Shown piece after piece: positions 1-11,588 of a stretch of 32,115 nucleotides of DNA (position 1 is the first letter of the stretch; every line of letters begins with the position of its first letter). The translations under genes and the position numbers were made by a program. The DNA comes from Pelargonium cotyledonis (lineage: Eukaryota > Streptophyta > Magnoliopsida > Geraniales > Geraniaceae). Under the pieces are notes generated by a model. It did not search any database, was not told where the DNA came from, and saw nothing but the letters and a program-made list of their open reading frames with translations. Where the stretch lies: positions 1-32,115 of the forward strand of contig JAYMTA010000296.1 of NCBI GenBank assembly GCA_036897625.1, given 5' to 3'.

Positions 1-372
1 AAGTTATAATTTTTTTACAAAACAAATAAACGACAAAAAATGACTTATCAATTATTTCTCATGAGCAACTAACAGTTAAAGTTAACTGATATGTAACGGT
101 AACCACTGGTTTGTTTAATTTTTGAAAAGTTCAGCCACTAGTTTGTCACTTTTGAAAGTTCAACCACTACTTTAACTTTTGGCTCAAAGTTCAACCACCA
201 ATTTGAATTAAAGTCCGTTTAAAAAATACATGTTAATAATAAATTGAGAGTGATTATTCAAAATTTCATTGTTTTTTTTATCTACAATGTGTACTTTATT
301 AAAATGGTTCCTGAGATAGAAACAAAGTATATACAACCAGAAAAATAACATTAGTATTGTGAAACTAAGAAA
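1..372. other. AT-rich non-coding DNA with a degenerate short repeat
   Basis: No gene is visible here. Between about 127 and 205 a motif of the form aagttcaaccactannttt recurs about three times at uneven spacing, so it is a degenerate tandem array rather than a clean satellite. Its origin is unknown; it may be the edge of an old repeat that runs off the left end of the window. Confidence 0.4.
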
Positions 373-564
373 TAATGTATATCAATTAACTGATATAAAG
401 TTATATCAGTTAAATTAATAAGGTGATAACACCTCATTTAGAATCCTGAATCCGTACGGTACGGGTCGCTCCGCTTCCACAAATTCACTTGAATGGATAT
501 AAGTGATTTTAAATGAGATGTCATCACCTTATTGGCTTTGTAAAGTTACAACTGATATACATTT
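373..564. mobile_element. MITE-like inverted-repeat element
   Basis: Positions 417-440 and 510-533 are near-perfect inverted repeats of 24 bp with two mismatches. The pairing continues weakly outward to atgtatatca near 375 and tgatatacat near 553. A second, perfect hairpin (arms 386-398 and 401-413, two-base loop) is nested in the left arm. There is no coding capacity. The shape fits a non-autonomous DNA transposon (MITE), but no clear target-site duplication was found, so the superfamily is not assigned. Confidence 0.5.
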
Positions 565-579
565 TATCTAGTTATATAA

Positions 580-662
580 TACATCTGTTTCAAAATAAAT
601 GTCATTTTTCTTAATTAGTGGAAAATCTTTAAAACGACATTTAATTTAAAACGGAGATAGTA
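580..662. mobile_element. Short Stowaway-like MITE relic
   Basis: The left arm (about 581-608, containing tttcaaaataaatgtcattt) and the right arm (about 631-662, containing aaaacgacatttaa and acggag) are imperfect inverted repeats about 28 bp long around a core of about 20 bp. The right end reads ctccgtttta on the opposite strand, resembling the CTCCGTTT-type ends of plant Stowaway/mariner MITEs. The TRIM beside it has inserted at its right edge. Confidence 0.4.
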
Positions 663-1062
663 GTTGTGAAATTTTCAATAACGGGCTAAATATAATAGTT
701 TGGACTTCCAATACTAAAAGATAACCTTATTAGCAGGGTTTCACTTGCACCATTATATTTATCTTCTTCAATTCATATTTATCCGATATGGGATTTATTA
801 CCCACTTCAACACTCCCCCTCACGTGCGAGTGTCACATTTTTCTTTTATCAGTAAACTCGACACGTGCACAATCGGGTTAAATATGAATCAAAACCAACT
901 CTGATACCATGTGAAATTTCAATAACGGGATAAATATAATGACTTGGGCTTCCCATACTAAAATGTCAACCTTATTAGTTGGATTTCACTTGCATCATTA
1001 TATTTATTCTCTTCAATTCATATTTATCCGATATGAGATTTATTACCCACTTCAACAGTAGT
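660..1062 (-). mobile_element. Complete TRIM retrotransposon with target-site duplications
   Basis: Two direct repeats of 148 bp (665-812 and 910-1057, roughly nine-tenths identical) flank a 97-bp interior. Read on the minus strand each LTR starts TGTTGAAGTGGG and ends TTTCACA. Immediately after the upstream LTR comes TGGTATCAGAGTT (complement of 897-909), a primer-binding site for initiator methionine tRNA. Just before the downstream LTR lies the polypurine tract GAGGGGGAG (complement of 813-821). The five bases gtagt occur at 660-664 and 1058-1062 as a target-site duplication. There is no coding capacity. These are the defining parts of a terminal-repeat retrotransposon in miniature, which must be moved by enzymes supplied in trans. 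LTR divergence suggests an old insertion. Confidence 0.9.
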
Positions 1063-1560
1063 AAATTAAAGTGGGCTTCTTGAAGTTAACTATGAATCTA
1101 GGTGGTCAATTCAAAGCACTAAAAAATTTATATATTGGATTATAGTTTTAGTTTTAGCCGTTGCCTCCCCAAATATGATCGTATAAAAGCATGTTTAGAC
1201 TTCGAATTTCTTTTGAGATATCGAAATTGAGCTTCTCATTGACTATATGGAGTGTAATTATGAGTAAATAAGAGAGAGCTTATATATTTATTTAGCTCAA
1301 ATGATAAAATAAAATAAAAACTTAGGGGCGGTGTGTAATTATCATGTATTAATGGTGGAATCTTCTTTTAGTTTTATAAAAACGAATCTTCCACGCGCTC
1401 GAAGAGAGAGTGGACATCATTTCCCGACGCATAGACATACATGGCATAGCTGGTGCCAGAAGATCCTCTTGCTTCCTTCTTCCGTCTCTCTCTCTCTCCT
1501 TCAGTTTCAGTTTCATTTTCAGTATCAATTTGGGAAGCAAAGTAACTCCTGAACCAACTG

Positions 1561-4500
1561 ATGGCGTCGCGTGACAAGAAACCAGCAAAACCCTCCAACA
1601 GCCGAGCCGGGGGCATCCGTACGCTCTCCGATTTGAATCGCCACTCCGCCCCGGACTCCGACGACAGCGACTCCGATACCCCTCAGGAGTACTACACTGG
1701 CGGCGAGAAGAGGTCCTTTCCTTAAACCCTATCGTCCCATCTTCTACTATCAAATTTTAGCTCTATACATTTGAATTGCGTTTTGTCTTTTTAATATCTA
1801 AAATTTGATTGTAATGGTGTTGTCATTTCGAATGGAAATTTTCATTCCCAAGCAACTTAGGTTATGACTGAATTTGTGTTTCTGATGAACTAAACCTAAA
1901 AAAAATTGAGCAGCCAGTTTGAGTGTCCAATTAGAAGCTCAATCATTCAAATGGAACTTTTTTGAGAAAAAGATTCAGTAGTTGATGAAAATTTGGGAAT
2001 AGAAAGTGGGACATTAGTTAATTTTAGTACGGGAAGTGTAGTTGAGGTGGGTAGAATGAGAGATTCTCTTAGACTCTTAGTTATAATACCTAAGGTGCTT
2101 CCTTTGAGTTATAGTGGTATATGGATTGCACTGTGTCCTTGAATGGTCGAAGCTCCATTTTTTCATTTAGTGGAGAATAATGAAATTTTAGGACCTTCTG
2201 GACTGTTGGGTGTGCTTGGTTATTAGGCAGGATCTATATGACTTCATTTTCTTGGGCTTTTGCGTTGGTGAGTATGCATTCGTCCCAAAGTTCACAATGA
2301 GAAAAGTGGGATTCATGGATTGAAGTAGTAAACGTTGCCCTTTGATGTGAAGGAAGTTGTGGATTGGTGTATATAAAACAATTCTTAAGGGGAATTCTAG
2401 TGAGTTGCAGGGAAGTTGGGGTCTGATGTGCGAAAACTAACTTGGGTTTTATCTTGTATTATGGGTGAAGATTGGGTCATTCTTAGTTTCTTGGTGATTG
2501 AAGCAGTGTTGCATATTGGGATGCTATGCATCTTGTGTGGTGCAGCAACATGTGCTTCATAACTTAGATGAATTTTTATAGGCATTTGGCAATTCAGGTC
2601 CTAGTGACTACATATGTGTTCAGACTTGCTGGATTGTTCAACTAGAAGCTTCATCTGCCAATTTATTCTTAAAGAAGTATATATGTACAAGGTCACAAGG
2701 GTGACAACATGGAGGGAATACAAAAGATCTGGGCGACACTGTGTTGAACTCTTCTTGAATCCGGCCTCAGCTAAAAGTTGGTGATTCTGGCAATATTCAT
2801 GCTAGGCAGGCAGTTTGCTGTTAATGTCAAATCAGTCTATCAGATTTCTTTCATCATGTCTTTGCTCATACTTTTTAGGGAGGTTTATTTGGTTTGGAGG
2901 TAGTGTCATTTACTTTTTATGGTGGTGAAGTTAAAATCTGACCCAGACCTAGTAGGATACTTAAATGTGCATAAATCTATCAATGCAGGGTTAGATATCA
3001 TGCTTCTCTTATAATTTACAGAAAGAAGGTAGAGAAAATTGTTTAAGTGTACCATGTCAAAGGAAAGATGAAAAATTCTGTAGAAGTTCATTCCAAAATC
3101 AAACAGAAAGGAAGTGTTAACTTGAATCATTATATCTCGTGTGTCATGACTGTAAGTATGAAACTAGTTTGATTTTATTTTAATAATAAATTTCTGTTAC
3201 TCTTCCATGGAATCATTCCATTAGATAGTTATTTTACTTGAGCTCGCAAGTGAATTTATTAGGTGAATTATTGTTGCGGTACATTAACTATAGTAGTTGG
3301 GAAATCTTAAAATATAAAAAAGAAATAGTTTTTTTAATGTTCATTAAAGAATTCATTCTTCAATCAGTTTGTTGGGACACTCAGCACCTCAATTTGAAGC
3401 TTGATAACATCCTCCAAATGAATAACATACTTGAAACTTCTTATTGAAGCTTCTATTATCATATACTTTGTGTCGGATTTTTACTATAACCTCTTCCAAA
3501 ATGCAAATTTTGAAGTTCTTGTTTCAGTGCTATTTATCATAAGACAAGCAAGTTTCTCAATTCTTACAAGCTATTCTAAACTTATCTGTCTCTAATTGTG
3601 CCTTGGATCATTTTGTGTTTTTACCACCTCTCATAACTTCTTGTGGATTTCCTTTAGTATTGAAGTATAGTGGAGATGAACAAATGCAAGAAAAATTTCT
3701 AAGGGGAGAGAAGGGAAAAGAAAGAGGGAAAATGGTTTTCTAGTTTTATTGAATTTCTATTGAACTTCCAAGTTCAAATTTACCTTCATGTACCCTATAA
3801 TCACCAAACATAAATATGTATGGTTAACTTAACCATTATAGCAAATAAAACACAATAACATGAATTAACAACTTTGTACAGAGTAAGAAATGTCATGCAA
3901 TTTGACTTGTTACTCGAGACATTTTCCTTTTCTATACATTATACTGCTTGAGTGAATTCTAATAATAAGTGTCAAACACTAAGCATAATATTCAAATGCA
4001 AGCCCAATTGCCCATCACTTATTTTCATCTTCTTCTTCTCCTTTTAGAAAAATAATATTAAGTTGCTTTATTCAGCAATTCTTTATCCCAGGAAGTGCAA
4101 TTGGCACAAGGGCTCATTTCAAAGTTGATGTTGATTGTAGGCTTTTAAAGGATGATTAACAATTATAAAATTTGTGCAGTGGAATGCTTGTCCAAGATCC
4201 TACGAAGGGTAATGACGTAGATGCAATTTTCAATCAGGCTAGGCAATTGGGAGCTGTAGAAGGGCCTCCTGATCACCTCCGTCCATCATCGAGCTCAAGT
4301 AGTTTTACAGGAACTGGTAGACTGCTCTCTGGGGAAACTGTACCATCCACACCTCAGCATCCTGAGGCCGTCATTCACAACATTGTTTTCTGGAGCAATG
4401 GCTTCACTGTAAATGATGGCCCATTGAGGAGGTTGGATGATCCTGAATATGCATCTTTCTTAGAGGTAATGCAATAGAGGTTTCAATGCATAAAAGGGGT

Positions 4501-5544
4501 GTATATATATATCTATTGCAGAATGAGTCATTTAGGCGAACTTTGGTGTGGTCTATTTCTGTTTTCCCCTAATTTCTTGATATCGTTGGTACCTGGAGTC
4601 TTCCATTCTGTATTCACGTACTGTATCTTGATGTCACAAGTTAATGCGATCACTCTTAGTGGTCCTCTGGGCTCTGGTTAGATTGTTCATTACTTTGTAC
4701 ATTTGCCTCTCCCTCCGCTCATTGCATCTGTGTTAGGGTTTTCTAGTCTCTACTTGTATTTCAGTGCATTGTCAGTGGCAATATACTGCTTCTCTTCTGT
4801 ACATATTAACTTTGCTCATGCTGCACTGCAGAGCATCAGGAAGTCTGAGTGTCCAAAGGAGCTTGAGCCTGCAGATAAAAGGTCATCAGTTCATGTCAAT
4901 CTGATAAGGAGGGATGAGAAGTGCCCTGTGAGTCTCTCTCTTTCTTGAATGTCTTATAACTTGGATCAGCAATATCGTTTGTGACCCATGCAATATAGTT
5001 TTTTTAACTTGATTCATAGAAAATGATAATCTAGTTGGCATGAGAAGTAGCTCAAGTTAGGTAGTTGTGAATTTATAATGTATCCACCAACAAATTTTGT
5101 GCCCATTCCCTGTAGTTCTTGGGTGGGATATAAACTCATCTCATAGCATGTATCTTCTGTCAGGAACCCGAAAAGAGCTATGTTCCATTTCAAGGAGTTG
5201 GGAGAACGCTAGGTGGCAGTGGTACTCCTGCAGGAGTCGAACCAGCCATTGAATCTGCTTCTCTCAATAGTGCTCCAGCCCCTTCAGCGGGCCTGGTTGT
5301 GGATGAAACATTGCCAGCAACCTCTATTCAGCTAAGATTGGCGGATGGGACCCGTATGATAGCACACTTCAATAACCACCACACAGTTGCTGACATCCGC
5401 GGTTTCATTGATTCGTCTAGGCCCGGGAGTGCTAGGAACTATCATCTGCAGATTATGGGATTCCCGCCGAAGCTACTTTCAGATCCAACTCAAACAATAG
5501 AGCAAGCTGGTCTGGCCAATTCAGTTGTTATACAGAAATTCTAG
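1561..5544 (+). CDS. PUX4: Plant UBX domain-containing protein, PUX3/PUX4-like CDC48 adaptor (4 exons)
   Basis: Exons are 1561-1712, 4180-4465, 4832-4927 and 5164-5544, joining in frame at GT-AG borders into a 304-residue protein. The N-terminus is polar and Ser/Asp-rich (LSDLNR, then [11 protein letters not shown] around residues 47-53). A SEP domain follows at about residues 112-180 ([17 protein letters not shown]), then a linker with [14 protein letters not shown]. The C-terminal UBX domain covers about 223-304 and carries the p97/CDC48-contacting loop as [15 protein letters not shown] proteins bind CDC48 and regulate it or deliver substrates; Arabidopsis PUX3 and PUX4 are about the same length and share this layout. 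There is no UBA domain, unlike PUX5. Intron 1 is long (2467 nt) and intron 3 is short. The start follows a CT-rich leader and matches the family N-terminus. The PUX3 versus PUX4 choice is uncertain. Confidence 0.93.
1713..4179 (+). other. Long intron 1 of the PUX gene
   Basis: This 2467-nt intron opens with gtcctttcc and closes with tttgtgcag. It is AT-rich. I see no convincing nested gene or intact transposon; the short open frames inside it lack recognisable domains. A purine-rich run (about 3690-3735) is the only marked compositional feature. Confidence 0.6.
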
Positions 5545-6515
5545 GCAGCTGGTGTCTTTGGCTATTATCACTTTATCAGCTTCATGTGATGTCTCACAGA
5601 TTGAATCAGCCGTCCCCAAATGTTCACCTATATGTTAGTCTATGTAGAAAGGAAGGTCTGTCTTTGTGGGGCTGACTTTTGTGATTCAAATTTGCCCATA
5701 ATTTTTTTTTCTTGCCTTTTTATTTGTTAAATCTCAAATCAAGACTCAACTTTCATGGATACTGTAGCCCCCAAATCTAAGTGCATGTACTTGTGTCTGT
5801 GATTTGATCACTGAATTATTGCAACAAAAAATGTCGTCTTATTAATGGTTTGGTTTTCTGCATTTGTTCTCTTTCGTTTAGTTGTACTTTCAAAATGTCT
5901 TTATGTTACCAGCTCGTAGAATTGTCGATTCACGTTGACATGTTGTATTCGTGTTTTATTAGAAGTTACTTATATCTCGTATAAGTAAACACAAATATGG
6001 AATGTTTAATAATCATACTTATTATTGAACACAAGCACAACATATTGTGTTTGTGTGTCATGTTTACTCTGGTCTTACCTCAAGCAAAAGATGAGGTGAC
6101 TAATTTATGGGTTGAAAAGTGAAAACTAGAAAGGAAAAATATTTCTATTTTAATAGAAGGATAAACTAAAAACTTGATCAATTTAGGGGTTAAAACATGA
6201 AAAATCCCAAGTTGCAACCAAAGTCTTAAAAAATATAGATTTGTCCTTGCAAATAAAAGGATAAGTAATTTTTTTTATCAGTTGAACTACACATCATGAG
6301 TGGCTTGAATTTGAGAGCTTAAGAAAAATCTAAAACGTTTAAACTGTTTGGTCCAACGTGTCTGAGTGAGTTATAACTTTTTTATCGACGATGCAATTCA
6401 TAGATGGCTAGAAATCCAGAGCCATTGAATTAGTGCAAAAAGAATGGTTGGAATCACCATTGTTGTTTCGTGTTAGCTTACGTGGAAAATGTTCTCTTTA
6501 AAGGAAAATAATAAA
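5545..6515. other. PUX 3' flank and intergenic spacer
   Basis: The first few hundred bases are presumably 3' UTR, although no canonical AATAAA is obvious close to the stop. Around 6033-6060 there is an imperfect palindrome (cacaagcacaa / ttgtgtttgtg). No gene is seen in the rest. Confidence 0.4.
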
Positions 6516-6753
6516 ACTACCAAGCGTGAGGGTCAACTGGTAAGAGATTGTTCCAACTTAACCTGAGGTCTCGAGTTCGAGTTTCAGGGAATGCAGTTGA
6601 GTTAAAATTTGGTAGGGAGAGTTTTGCCGCCCTTGTGATCCTACCTGGCTCGAAAGAGAATTAGTCTGGGTGTGTTAGAACGGCTTAAAGGTGTCAACCG
6701 CAAATTTGCGGACCCGCTCAAGAACCTCATGGTTCAGACAAAAAAATAATAAA
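6505..6753 (+). mobile_element. tRNA-derived SINE
   Basis: The body runs from 6516 to 6742. Its head carries a pol III A-box-like stretch (ggtcaactggtaagagatt, from 6531) and a B-box-like stretch (gagttcgagtttc, near 6573) about 40 bases apart. The tail ends in an A-rich run. The 11-base string aaaataataaa is present at both 6505-6515 and 6743-6753 and fits a target-site duplication made by LINE-type priming, though its low complexity weakens that reading. Related heads are seen near 27020 and, inverted, near 15560. Confidence 0.65.
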
Positions 6754-6838
6754 TTGGTCAAGCACAGTTGAAGACATTCAGTTGCACCAAGGCCCGTTAT
6801 TAGAATAGGCATAGTTTGGTTTGTTATCTAACCACAAC

Positions 6839-7057
6839 CCAATGGCGACTCGATGCCCCCGATGTGATCCAACGCGCATTGGAGTGGGGATGGAGCAAAT
6901 TTTTTCTTCCAATCGGGTCACGAGGCGGGAATGGGACAACTATATTCCATCCCGCCCCGAACTCGCTACACTAACAAATATTTTTATTAATGGGATACGG
7001 GACAAGAGCGGGAATCACAAAACTCGCCCAAAACCCGCCCAGTTGCCATCCCTAGAT
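6839..7057. repeat. GC-rich dispersed repeat, hAT-MITE-like
   Basis: This stretch is much richer in G and C than its surroundings and is built of cccgccc, gcgggaat and gggatacgggac strings. It ends in ttgccatccctag, which read inversely (ctagggatggcaa) resembles the ends of common non-autonomous plant hAT elements. The left end is not defined, and the 83-residue open frame inside it looks incidental. Confidence 0.35.
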
Positions 7058-7267
7058 TGGTCATTGGTGTGACTAACTACCATTGCATAGCGTTACTCTA
7101 TTTGATTGATCCAATAATAGGATAAAAGTAAATAGCATATTGTAACCGCTACTCTGTTTTCAGAAGAGTTCAGCTAAGCTAGCTGGACGGTGTGTTACCT
7201 TTTAATTTTTCTTTCCTAAGACATCTTTTTTCACATCAACATTGTGCTAATCATGTGAACCACTGTC

Positions 7268-7276
7268 TGTATATAG
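7268..7276 (+). promoter_or_regulatory. Possible TATA box of the subtilase gene
   Basis: The string ctgtatatag lies about 40 bases before the start codon at 7311. If used, transcription would begin near 7300 with a very short leader. A perfect small palindrome (gtttcaa-aaa-ttgaaac, 7277-7293) directly follows. Assigned from position and consensus only. Confidence 0.3.
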
Positions 7277-7310
7277 TTTCAAAAATTGAAACCATCTCTA
7301 AACACCTACA

Positions 7311-10300
7311 ATGGCCGATACTCGTGTTTCATTTCTACTTGTTTTTGCAATTCTCTCCGCTCTTTTTCTTGATTCCCTTGCAGATGATCGATCCATTTAC
7401 TTAGTTTCATTGGAGGAAGAAGCCGCTGCGTTTCATCTAGACAATGCGTTCTCTCAACCGCGCGAAAATGGAAGAATTAGATTTGATCTTCACGAGTAAG
7501 AAACAGTAAACATCTTGATTTTTTTGTTGTAAATGTAATGCAATTTGAACGACCATCGTCGGGTTCTGTTTCAGGTTCGAGCATCAATTGCTACGCTTGT
7601 TTATAAAAAAAAATGTACTGAAATTTGTTTTATTTTTGTTTATTGTGATTGGATAATCAGTGAGGTTTACAAGGCGCACACAGATCGGTTGGTGGATTCG
7701 CATAACTTTCTTCTACAAAACACTCTAGAGATTGGAAGCTACAACAAGCTCCACAGCTTTAGCCACATTCTCAATGGTTTTGCTGTCCACACCACTTCTT
7801 CTCAGGTTGCTATCAGATTTTCCGTTACAGTTTGCAATTTTTTTTTGTAATGATAATCATGAGAGCCCGAAATTGATCTCTGTTTTGAAATTTTTATTAG
7901 GCCGAGAAGCTCAGAAAAGCTCCGGGAGTGAAGCTTGTGGAGAGGGACAGAGGAGCAAAATTGATGACTACATACACTCCTCAGTTTCTTGAGTTACCGG
8001 AGCGAGTTTGGACGGAGGAATTGGGCGGGGACAGGAATGCAGGGGAAGGGATTGTGATTGGTTTCGTTGATACCGGGATCGATCCGAAGCATCCAAGCTT
8101 TGCTTATGATCCTACCAATCCTTTTACCTCGAACATTTCTCACTTTTCGGGTGATTGTGAGACGGGCCCAGGTTTTCCGGCCAGTTCTTGCAATGGGAAG
8201 ATAGTTTCTGCCAGGTTCTTCGCCGCCGGAGCTCAGGTGGTTTCTTCTCTTAATGCCTCGGTGGACTTCTTGTCTCCACTTGATGCATCAGGACATGGAA
8301 GGTCAGGTTCATTATGTAGTTACTTTTGGTTCTGTATTGGTTGCTTAGGAAACAAGTTACAAATAGAAACTGTTACCTTCACCATTTGACTCTTGACTTT
8401 GAAATATTAAGTTACATTTAGGGTTTGTTTGGCAACAATGATGAAGCTCCTTTTGCATCCTTCTCAATACGTTAAGTAGGAAAAATGTTTCTTCTACTAG
8501 AGTGCATTTATTTGTCAAATTTTTGGTTAAAGTGGAGGTTTGAGCTGGAAACTCATTATCGTCACATTTTGCTCGTATTTTGTGAATGAGACAATTGCTT
8601 TCGTTTTAGACAAAAGGACGAGAGACAACTATCTCTCATATTTATCTTTTATTTTGTCAAATATTTGGTAAAAACATAAGTTTGAGCTGGAACCTCCTTC
8701 TCAATACATTTTACACTTTTTCTTTCTTTTTTTTTTGTCTTTGATGAGACAATTGTTTCTGTTTTGGGCAAAATGAGGAGAGAGACAATATTTTCTCTCA
8801 TATTTACCCTTTATTTTGTTCCAAAATTCCCTATTTAATCCCAAATAATGTGATCTCATCTCCTCTACTGTTGATTTGAAATCTTCTCCTTTGTTGTTAT
8901 GAATTTTGGTTTGTTGTATAATTGTACGTCTGGGGTGTTTGTGAGTTGTCGAATACGTCGATTGTGACTTGTGTGTGTATCGATTGTGATAAGTGGGTCG
9001 ACTTATTTGTATTCTACCATTCAAAATTTGTCTATTTTCATTCACATATCTATTTCGATAATTACTGCCTTCCAAATTAAATTTCACTCTTATTTTACCA
9101 AACAATTAACAATCTCAAATTAGATTTCAAGCTCTCTTCACAACTAATTTTACAAAACAATTATTGAAATATATATTCACCCAAAATTCCTTTTACCTCA
9201 TTTTTACTCCATCTACTTTTGGACACTATAGTTTCCAAACAAGCACTTATCCTAAGTTCCATATATGGTTTGATCAGCCATGTAGCATCTACCGCCGCCG
9301 GAAATGCTGGAGTTCCGGTCGTCGTCAACAGCTTCTCCTACGGCAGAGCAAGCGGGATGGCGCCGCGAGCTCGGTATTTTCAAACATAATTTCAGTGTAC
9401 TTCAACATATTTATTAGAACAAACCTAACTCCATTTTTTTCCACTACAGAATTGCTGTTTACAAGGCTTTATATCCATCTGTGGGAACTTTAGCCGATGT
9501 GGTTGCAGCCATTGATCAAGTAAACAATCTCAAACCAACATTCAGTAATCAAAATGATAAAATATGGAACAAAGGTTAAAATTTCAAATTTTGGTTATAG
9601 GCAACAAGAGATGGAGTAGATATCTTGAGCCTCTCTGTTGGACCAAACCAGCCTCCACAAGATACACTCAAATTCTTCAACATGTTTGATCTGATCTTGT
9701 TGTTTGCCCGACGAGCCGGCGTGTTCGTGGTGCAAGCCGCCGGCAATGACGGTCCTGGTCCTTACACAGTTTTGTCCTTCAGCCCCTGGGCCATGAGTGT
9801 TGCTTCTTGCAACACTGACAGAACATACCCTGGAACTCTCATTCTCGGAGATGGACAAAAAGTTGGAGGTGTTGGTTTATCTGGTAATCATCAACCTTTC
9901 CCATTTTTGAGAATGTCCCATTCATGCTTGATAACTGATTTTTGTTTCTTAGGACCAACTCTTGGAAATGGGCTGCTTCAACATAGGATGGTGTTTGCTA
10001 AGGATGCAATTAAAGCGAACACTACGTTCCCCAGGACGATCGAATCTATTGAAGAATGTCAGTATCCAGAAGCGTTGGACCCGAATGTGGTTCAGGGGAA
10101 TATTGTTGTCTGCAACTTCTCGTCTGGCTTCGCGAACGGGACATCTACTGTCTCTGCCCTCATTGACACAGCAAGAACTCTAGGATTCATGGGTTTCGTG
10201 CTAGTTGCGAACCCTCATTTTGGTAACTTTGTAGCTGAGCCTGTTCCTTTTCCTGTTTCCGGCATAATGATCCCAAGAATTGCAGATGGAGAGGTACTGA

Positions 10301-11400
10301 TAAATAACATTTCTTGGCACCAATTTCATAACAACTTAACTAATGCCAATGTCATGGTTTCTTTACAGATTGTAACTCAATATTATGAGCAACAAACCGA
10401 GAGGGACGAGCGAGGATGCGTTACAAAATTTGGCGCGAGAGCAAGTATAGGAGAGGGAAGAATTGATTCTATAACGGGGCGTTCACCTGTTGTTAGTAGG
10501 TTCTCCTCGAGGGGACCGGATTTCATCGACGTTCACAGGACTCCTGTAGATGTTCTAAAACCCGATATTCTAGCTCCAGGCAACCAAGTTTGGGCTGCTT
10601 GGAGCCCGATCAGCGCCCTAGATCCCATAATACAAGGTTTATACTATATGCTCATAGCTCGTCTGCCACAAGTCTTAACATTTTCAACTGATTCTTGATT
10701 TGCTTGCTCTTCAGGCTACACATTTGCAATGGTGTCCGGTACAAGCATGGCAACGCCTCATGTTGCTGGAATAGCAGCACTGATCAAGCAACAAAACCCG
10801 TCATGGACTCCGTCCATGATTCAATCCGCTATCTCCACCACCGCCACGAACTCCGATAGCAACGGAGAGATCATAATGGCGGAGGGATCCCAGATTGATG
10901 ACTTGCATACCTCAACGCCGTTCGGTTTTGGTTCTGGCCTTGTCAGTCCTAGCCATGCCATGGACCCGGGTTTGGTGTTCCCATTGGAACATGAAGACTA
11001 CATTGCTTTCTTGTGCTCTTTGCCTAACTTGGATCCGGATAAGGTTAAAGCTACTACAGGAGAAATGTGCACGCACTCACTTGACCATCCATCAAGCCTG
11101 AACCTTCCTTCGGTGACAATAACAGCTCTGAATGGTTCGAGAGTAGTGCGCCGGAATGTGAAGAATGTTGGTAGCAAGACAGAGACATACGTATGCTCTG
11201 CGCAACCGCCGAATGGGACGGTCATCAGCTTGAATCCATCTTGGTTTACCATAGCTCCTCAGGCAACTCAAGACTTGGACATACAATTTAATGTCACTAA
11301 TGCTGCACAAGACTTCAGCTTCGGAGAAATTCTTCTGACGGGAAGTTTGAATCACATTGTGAGGATACCTTTGTCGGTTTTTCCTGTTTCGGTAACCTGA
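7311..11400 (+). CDS. SBT2.4: Subtilisin-like serine protease, SBT2 clade, probably SBT2.4/ALE1 type (9 exons)
   Basis: Exons are 7311-7495, 7661-7805, 7901-8301, 9278-9373, 9450-9519, 9601-9883, 9953-10293, 10369-10636 and 10715-11400, all GT-AG, giving 824 residues. A signal peptide (about 1-24) is followed by an I9 prodomain (about 28-135). The catalytic triad is D167 in GFVDTGID, H242 in SGHGSH (codons split across exons 3 and 4) and S607 in SGTSMATPH; the oxyanion Asn is N348 in AAGNDGP. A PA-like insert lies about 400-510 and a fibronectin-III-like C-terminal domain about 715-824. All catalytic residues are intact, so an active secreted or apoplastic protease is expected. Sequence character (SPWAMSVAS, ILAPGNQVWAAW) is SBT2. 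Assignment to SBT2.4 (ALE1, which in Arabidopsis acts in the endosperm-embryo dialogue for cuticle formation) rests partly on the O-fucosyltransferase neighbour and is inference. Confidence 0.9.
8512..8825. repeat. Tandem duplication inside subtilase intron 3
   Basis: Two units of about 142-165 bases (about 8512-8655 and 8656-8825) share gtcaaatttttggt, gtttgagctgg, gagacaattg and ctctcatatttatc-like blocks in the same order. Intron 3 (8302-9277) is by far the longest of this gene. Its flanks carry ggtttgtttgg-like and ccaaacaagc-like strings that could be ends of a MITE, so the duplication may be internal to an inserted element. Confidence 0.5.
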
Positions 11401-11588
11401 AAATGATATACATTCATCTGATACAAACAACAATTTGTCTCTGACAGTATAATAAATTTTCTATTCTGAAGTTTCATTGTTATAAGATTAATAAACCAAG
11501 GTGTTATCAATGCATCTCTTACCTCATTTGCATGCAAGATTTACATGTTAATCACATATCAACAGAATTTTGCAGATTTTCTAGCAAA
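11393..11588 (+). repeat. Subtilase 3' flank, copy A of a local duplication
   Basis: Starting at taacctga, which includes the subtilase stop codon, this 196-bp stretch matches 15753-15876 closely, apart from about 72 bases missing from the second copy. Similarity ends at ctagcaaa (11588). The next base begins a different copied segment, so 11588/11589 is a breakpoint. Confidence 0.85.
11451..11456 (+). terminator. Polyadenylation signal of the subtilase gene
   Basis: A canonical AATAAA lies 51 bases after the stop codon, in a U-rich setting. The same hexamer was carried along in the second copy of this flank at 15753-15876. Confidence 0.5.

Noticed and set aside
1349..1753. 134-codon minus-strand frame across the PUX start
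   Set aside because: Arg/Ser-rich shadow of the CT-rich leader and exon 1 of the PUX gene.
8701..9105. 134-codon minus-strand frame in subtilase intron 3
   Set aside because: Low-complexity, Lys/Arg/Asn-rich, no domain, antisense to an intron with repeats.
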